Of a stretch of 10,445 bases of DNA, positions 6,326 through 10,445 are shown in pieces. The translations under genes and the position numbers were made by a program. Each line of letters begins with the position of its first letter. Within the stretch, counting starts at the first letter, position 1. The DNA is from Bacteroidota bacterium. Its GTDB lineage: Bacteria; Bacteroidota; Bacteroidia; Chitinophagales; Chitinophagaceae. The notes below the pieces were generated by a model that did no database searches, was not told where the DNA came from, and was given only the letters and a program-made list of their open reading frames with translations. The stretch is from assembly GCA_025361325.1 (NCBI GenBank), contig JANYAL010000070.1:1-10445 (forward strand), written 5' to 3'.

Positions 6326-8716
6326 ATGAGGTTAATTCTTTACGCCCTCTTACTTATCGCTTTTCATGCAACCGCTCAACAGGAACCTTCTTTGGTCAGG
6401 GATTCGGTACATGCAAAGAACAGGTTCACCATCAGTGGCGTCATCAGGGATTCATTGAACGGTGAGACCCTGATCAGTGCAACCCTTTCTGTAAAAGGAA
6501 AAACAAAAGGCATCAACACCAATGCCTATGGTTTTTATTCCATCACACTGAATCCGGGAGTTTATACCCTGGTCTGTTCATTTGTAGGTTACCAGTTCAG
6601 GATGATTGAGGTCAGGCTGGATCGGGACATTAAACTGAATGTTGACCTGCTGCCCCGGGTTGATCTATCGGAAGCAGTAGTGGTATCTTCCCGCAAAAGG
6701 GACGCCAATGTGAAAAATGCCCAGATGGGTAAATTCAGCCTGCCCATTGAACAGATAAAGACCATACCCGCCTTTTTAGGTGAAGTGGATCTGTTGAAGA
6801 CCATTCAGTTATTGCCCGGGGTACGTAATGCAGGAGAAGGAAGTGCTGGTATCTATGTACGCGGGGGTGGTCCCGACCAGAATCTCATCCTGCTGGATGA
6901 TGCACCGGTATACAATACAGGACACCTGTTCGGCTTCTTTTCTATCTTTAATGCGGATGCCATAAAAAATGTTTCTCTCATCAAAGGAGGGATGCCTGCG
7001 CAGTATGGGGGTCGGTTATCCAGTGTGCTGGATGTGGCCATGAAAGAGGGCAATGATAAGAAATTACAGGTGGATGCCGGGATTGGCCTGATCGCCTCCC
7101 GATTTTCCATCCAGGGGCCGCTTAAAAAGAACAAGGCATCTTTTATTGTATCCGCACGGCGGACTTATATTGACGCACTTGCCAAGCCATTCATCTCAAA
7201 AAGCAGCCAGTTCTACGGTTCTGGCTATTTTTTTTATGACCTGAATGCAAAGGTGAATTATACTTTCTCGGACCGCGACAGGCTTTACCTGAGTGGTTAT
7301 TTCGGGCGCGATGTATTTGATTTTGTGAACGGACGCCAAAGCCTGAAAGTGAATATCCCCTGGGGAAATACAACAGGTACGCTACGCTGGAACCATGTGT
7401 ACAATAACAGGTTGTTCGGGAATACCACCGTGGTGTATAATGATTATAATTTCAATTTCAATGCCGCACAGCATACTTTCGAGATCAAACTGGCCTCCGG
7501 TATTCGTGATGTAAGCATCAAGCAGGATCTTGACCTGTATCCGTTCTCCGGTCATAAGATAAAATTCGGGGGCCTGTATACCTATCATCGATTCACCCCT
7601 TCTGTTATAAGCGGCAAACAGGATTCCATCGTTTTTAAACCCAACAATGCGCAGGTGAAATATGCCCATGAAGCGGCTGTTTACCTGCAGGATGACTGGG
7701 AGATCAGCGATAAATGGAAGATCAATGCTGGCATACGGTACAGCTGGTTTCAACAGATCGGGCCATACAATATCTATAAAACGGATGCCAATGGTAACCG
7801 GCTGGACAGTACTGTTTTCGCGGGAGGCGCACCAGTAAAAACATACGGGGGCGCTGAACCAAGGCTTACTGTACGATATGCCATCAATGATGTTACCTCG
7901 CTGAAAGCTTCTGTAACCCGTAACCTGCAATACATACACCTGGTCAGCAATGCAGGTACCACATTGCCCACCGATATTTGGGTACCCAGTACTTATAAAG
8001 TGAAACCTCAGCTCAGCTGGCTTTATGCTGCGGGACTGTTCAGGAATTTCAGGGATAATATGTTTGAAACCTCTGTGGAGGTCTATTACAAAAATATGCT
8101 CAACCAGATAGAATACCAGGAAGGTTATACTCCGAATACGCTTGAAGATACAGAGAATTTTTTCACTTTCGGTAAAGGCTGGAGCTATGGCAGTGAGTTT
8201 TTCATCAACAAGACCAAGGGAAGGTTCACCGGCTGGATCGGGTATACGCTGAGTTGGACCTGGCGCAGGTTTCCCGCTCTCAATTTTGGTAATGCCTACC
8301 CGGCTAAGTACGACAGGCGAAATGACATGAGTATTGTGGCCATGTATTCTTTCAATAAGAAATGGAAAGCATCTGCGGTATTTGTGTATGGCAGTGGCAA
8401 TGCGGCAACCCTGCCCCAACGATTTTATATCATAAACGGTGTGCTTACCCAGGAATACAGCCGTATCAATGAATACCGCCTGCCTGCCTACCACAGACTT
8501 GACCTTTCCGCGACACTTACACCGCGCAAAAATGAGTACCGCAAAAGGAAAATCGAATGGGTTTTCAGCATTTACAATACCTACAGCCGGCAGAATCCTT
8601 ATTTCATTTATTTTGATCAGACAGGCAGTCCTTTCAACGGGACCCTTCAGGTACAGGCCAAGCAGGTCTCCCTTTTTCCCATCATTCCTGCCGTGACCTG
8701 GAATGTAAAGTTTTAA
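6326..8716 (+). CDS. TonB-dependent receptor with carboxypeptidase-regulatory-like N-domain
   Basis: This is a 796-residue outer-membrane receptor that takes up a substrate using TonB energy. The signal peptide ends at ATA (15-17). Residues 34-108 form a CarboxypepD-reg-like beta-sandwich (SGVIRDSLNGETLISATLSV through NAYGFYS). A TonB-box-like stretch SEAVVV lies at 115-120. The plug follows (about 145-235), with VRGGGPDQNLILLDDAPVY and KGGMPAQYGGRLSSVLDV, and then a 22-strand-type barrel ending in Phe796, the usual terminal aromatic of outer-membrane proteins. The plug motifs resemble the receptor subfamily often paired with a DUF4249 lipoprotein rather than the roughly 1000-residue SusC type. 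No DUF4249 or SusD gene is next to it here. It has no promoter of its own in the 53-nt gap after the DUF3347 gene, so the two are probably co-transcribed. The substrate is unknown. Confidence 0.93.
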   Translation: MRLILYALLLIAFHATAQQEPSLVRDSVHAKNRFTISGVIRDSLNGETLISATLSVKGKTKGINTNAYGFYSITLNPGVYTLVCSFVGYQFRMIEVRLDRDIKLNVDLLPRVDLSEAVVVSSRKRDANVKNAQMGKFSLPIEQIKTIPAFLGEVDLLKTIQLLPGVRNAGEGSAGIYVRGGGPDQNLILLDDAPVYNTGHLFGFFSIFNADAIKNVSLIKGGMPAQYGGRLSSVLDVAMKEGNDKKLQVDAGIGLIASRFSIQGPLKKNKASFIVSARRTYIDALAKPFISKSSQFYGSGYFFYDLNAKVNYTFSDRDRLYLSGYFGRDVFDFVNGRQSLKVNIPWGNTTGTLRWNHVYNNRLFGNTTVVYNDYNFNFNAAQHTFEIKLASGIRDVSIKQDLDLYPFSGHKIKFGGLYTYHRFTPSVISGKQDSIVFKPNNAQVKYAHEAAVYLQDDWEISDKWKINAGIRYSWFQQIGPYNIYKTDANGNRLDSTVFAGGAPVKTYGGAEPRLTVRYAINDVTSLKASVTRNLQYIHLVSNAGTTLPTDIWVPSTYKVKPQLSWLYAAGLFRNFRDNMFETSVEVYYKNMLNQIEYQEGYTPNTLEDTENFFTFGKGWSYGSEFFINKTKGRFTGWIGYTLSWTWRRFPALNFGNAYPAKYDRRNDMSIVAMYSFNKKWKASAVFVYGSGNAATLPQRFYIINGVLTQEYSRINEYRLPAYHRLDLSATLTPRKNEYRKRKIEWVFSIYNTYSRQNPYFIYFDQTGSPFNGTLQVQAKQVSLFPIIPAVTWNVKF

Positions 8717-8724
8717 GCACCAGC

Positions 8725-8753
8725 AAAAAAAAAGCACCTCTATACTGAGGTGC
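8725..8753 (-). terminator. Rho-independent terminator for the minus-strand pair
   Basis: GCACCTC (8734-8740) pairs with GAGGTGC (8747-8753) around a 6-nt loop. Nine A at 8725-8733 become a U-tract on the minus strand, so it is strong in that direction, 28 nt past the stop at 8782. On plus the hairpin is followed by AGTTTCC, a poor U-tract, so it may stop the receptor transcript only partly. Confidence 0.85.
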
Positions 8754-8781
8754 AGTTTCCATTGGGGGTAAGGATCAAAAA

Positions 8782-9231
8782 CTAGTGTACAAGTGTATAG
8801 TAGGTTTCAACCATTGCACCGGGATAATCCGGGCTGGTGGAAGTGTTCATCATCGTGAATAAATATGAATAGAGTGTCAATATCTTCCAGCGGTATGTCC
8901 TGGAAGCGGAAGTTGAAATGATGGAATCGGCTCCAATTAGCTGGTAGGTACCTGTATCGCTGGTGCTGGTATTGAAACGGTATTCAAAATTTCTGGTAGC
9001 ATCGAACCGCACAAAATTCTCGGGTTTAGGTGTCTGGGGGATAATCGTGTCATATGCAAAAACACCACCATAATAAACCTTAAGCTGCATGCGGTTAATA
9101 TTCCATTTTCCTACAATAACCTGGTTATTGGGTAATGAAGGTGTTTCCGTGTTCTTGGAACAGGATAGCGTACCCGCCAGGAGAAAAAGAAATCCGCCGG
9201 TAGCCGTTGCTACGGCTGCAAGGTTCTTCAT
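8782..9231 (-). CDS. Small lipoprotein, lipocalin-like domain
   Basis: This 149-residue protein has a hydrophobic N-terminus (4-22) followed by LSC, giving Cys24 as probable lipidation site. The lipobox is a little atypical because the -3 residue is Thr. The mature part starts with a short Ser/Thr/Pro/Asn linker (25-38) and then GKWNINRMQL (41-50), the first strand of many Bacteroidota lipocalin-like domains (Lipocalin_4/DUF5004 style). Further alternating strands follow, including a YRFNTSTSDTGTYQL hairpin that looks like a beta-barrel. No catalytic motif or Cys other than Cys24 is seen. Its role is unknown. It begins 47 nt after the stop of the upstream secreted-protein gene on the same strand, with no -7 element between, so co-transcription is likely. 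A strong terminator follows. An early-coding inverted repeat AGCCGT/ACGGCT (9202-9207, 9212-9217) may form a hairpin near the start. Confidence 0.75.
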   Translation of the reverse strand: MKNLAAVATATGGFLFLLAGTLSCSKNTETPSLPNNQVIVGKWNINRMQLKVYYGGVFAYDTIIPQTPKPENFVRFDATRNFEYRFNTSTSDTGTYQLIGADSIISTSASRTYRWKILTLYSYLFTMMNTSTSPDYPGAMVETYYTLVH

Positions 9232-9278
9232 TGCAATATTGAATAATTGGTTGCTCTAATAACGGCAGGATGGATAAT

Positions 9279-10352
9279 TTATTGCCCTGTTCCGGGTTTG
9301 TAAATGAACCGGATCGTACCGCTTTTCTCCAGGTCGGAGGAGATGAATACCTCGTATCGTTTATTGCCGTCTGTTACCACCATCAGGGCTGTATTGGGAG
9401 GAATGGTTCCCAGGTTCTCAGCATACATGATCAGTTCATTGATATCTTTCTTTTCATCTGCCCGGAGGGTAAGGGTAATGGCTTTCTCCGATAGCCGCTG
9501 GTGCTGCAGCAATAACTTTCCATTGAAGAAAAGTGAGATACTATCGCCGTCTATCTCGCCATTGTCATACAGGTCCACGCGGAAAGTATGGTTTTGTATC
9601 TCAATGGTCTTTAAGAGGGTATTGTTCCTTTTCTCGAAATTATTGTCGGTATTAACCTTTGGTTGGATATCAATTTTCTCAAGTTCCGGATTGTTCTGTT
9701 TTTTCAAACCCTCATCTATTACCGCATTTTTTTTAATTAGTGGCTGTTCCGGAACAACCGGTGTCACCGTATTTAATTGTACCTGCGGTTTAACCAGCTT
9801 TTGATTGGTTACTGTTTCTACAGGTTTAAAGGGTGTTTTAACTGCAGGTTTGGTGATTTTTGGAATGGTATTTTTAACAAGCAAGGGGTTCTTCTGAAGT
9901 ATACGGCGCGACAGTGAAGTGGTTCCATAACCACAATCCCCTTCCTGCCCAGGAGCAGGGATCCAGGTACCTTCCAGATTCTGTTCAACGCCCTGGTGAT
10001 TATATGTAAGGCGATGTAACTGGAAACAGTTACGGATATTTGAGGGGACGTTTGTCTTTGTCCTTTCCACTTCTTTGACCTCCAAAGACCTGGTCCCCCT
10101 GTTTATGGTACCACTGAGCCGGCAAATGGTATAGAATCTTTTGCCACCTTCGTAAAAATAAGTATAAGAGAACCCTGTAACTATATTTCCTTTGCAGTCT
10201 AGTTCCAGTACATAATCACACTTATCTCCGCCCCAACCCACAAAAGAAGTGCTTTTGTCGGTAAACTCGCCTTTCCATTGTCCTGTAAAATCCTGGGCAA
10301 GCACGGGGAATGATAGGACCAATAAGATAATGACGGGTAAGCTTCTTTTCAT
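9279..10352 (-). CDS. Secreted two-domain protein of unknown function
   Basis: I do not recognise a named family for this 357-residue protein. A signal peptide (1-19, cleavage after VLA) is followed by an N-terminal domain (21-150) that begins FTGQWKGEF and contains LSGTI and LEGTW, a lipocalin-like beta pattern. It holds five Cys (45, 53, 77, 109, 140). Residues about 155-245 form a low-complexity linker rich in Pro, Lys, Val, Asn and Thr, probably disordered. The C-terminal domain (about 246-352) has short beta strands around VDLYDNGEIDGDSISLFFNG (259-278), AENLGTIPPNTAL (311-323) and RYEVFISSDLEKSG (332-345). I recall similar modules at the ends of other exported Bacteroidota proteins. The mature form has no lipobox, so it is soluble in the periplasm or exported further. 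It is the first gene of a probable two-gene operon with the lipocalin-like lipoprotein. Confidence 0.8.
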   Translation of the reverse strand: MKRSLPVIILLVLSFPVLAQDFTGQWKGEFTDKSTSFVGWGGDKCDYVLELDCKGNIVTGFSYTYFYEGGKRFYTICRLSGTINRGTRSLEVKEVERTKTNVPSNIRNCFQLHRLTYNHQGVEQNLEGTWIPAPGQEGDCGYGTTSLSRRILQKNPLLVKNTIPKITKPAVKTPFKPVETVTNQKLVKPQVQLNTVTPVVPEQPLIKKNAVIDEGLKKQNNPELEKIDIQPKVNTDNNFEKRNNTLLKTIEIQNHTFRVDLYDNGEIDGDSISLFFNGKLLLQHQRLSEKAITLTLRADEKKDINELIMYAENLGTIPPNTALMVVTDGNKRYEVFISSDLEKSGTIRFIYKPGTGQ

Positions 10353-10387
10353 TTTCCGGTTTTGCTGTTCAATCCTGCTTTACGATA

Positions 10388-10395
10388 CAAAGATA
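10388..10395 (-). promoter_or_regulatory. -7 promoter element of the minus-strand operon
   Basis: The minus strand reads TATCTTTG, an exact TAnnTTTG match, 35 nt upstream of the ATG at 10352. No TTG-type -33 element is visible at the expected distance. Confidence 0.55.
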
Positions 10396-10429
10396 TTTCA
10401 GTTTAATTTTTCCATAGCTAATACTTCGT

Positions 10430-10437
10430 TAAATTTG
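10430..10437 (+). promoter_or_regulatory. Outward-facing -7 element for a gene beyond the window
   Basis: TAAATTTG matches TAnnTTTG on plus, 8 bases from the right edge. A T-run (10407-10411) lies about 20 nt upstream where the -33 element should be. It suggests that a plus-strand gene, divergent from the minus operon, begins just outside the window. Confidence 0.4.
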
Positions 10438-10445
10438 CAGCCTGC

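Noticed and set aside
7382..8737. Long open frame (451 codons) on minus, antisense to the TonB-dependent receptor
   Set aside because: It covers the second half of a clearly coding receptor gene, begins with a GTG inside the terminator, and its product has no recognisable signal, domain or membrane pattern. It is a mirror of receptor codon bias.

Overview
The window looks like an ordinary chromosomal stretch from a Bacteroidota bacterium, most probably of the Chitinophagaceae or a close relative. This is inferred from several signs. There is a TonB-dependent receptor with an N-terminal carboxypeptidase-regulatory-like domain, and an OmpA protein with thrombospondin type-3 repeats. Starts lack good Shine-Dalgarno sequences, and several genes are preceded by a TAnnTTTG element, the Bacteroidota -7 promoter consensus. 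No mobile element, CRISPR array, phage gene or integrase is visible.

Layout, left to right. Bases 1-269 have no convincing gene. A tRNA-Arg(UCU) lies on the minus strand at 270-343. A MATE-family multidrug/cation antiporter follows on plus (548-1960). Next is an OmpA/TSP3 outer-membrane protein (2073-3419) with the clearest promoter of the window. A perfect 14-bp bidirectional terminator separates it from a convergent YheS-like ABC-F translation factor (3514-5496, minus). Divergent from that, a membrane-anchored DUF3347 protein (5646-6272) and a 796-residue TonB-dependent receptor (6326-8716) look like a two-gene plus-strand operon. A terminator at 8725-8753 closes the opposing pair: a secreted protein of unknown function (9279-10352, minus) and, downstream of it, a small lipocalin-like lipoprotein (8782-9231, minus). 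At the right edge a plus-strand promoter-like element points out of the window.

How the genes relate. Most products act at the envelope: OmpA tethers the outer membrane to peptidoglycan, the receptor imports an unknown substrate, MATE exports small molecules, and three further proteins are predicted to be exported or membrane-anchored. The ABC-F protein works on ribosomes and is probably unrelated to its neighbours. The points most worth a second look are the DUF3347-receptor pairing, which suggests metal-linked uptake without the DUF4249 or SusD partner such receptors often have, and the two uncharacterised secreted proteins on the minus strand. I did not find a clear undescribed system.
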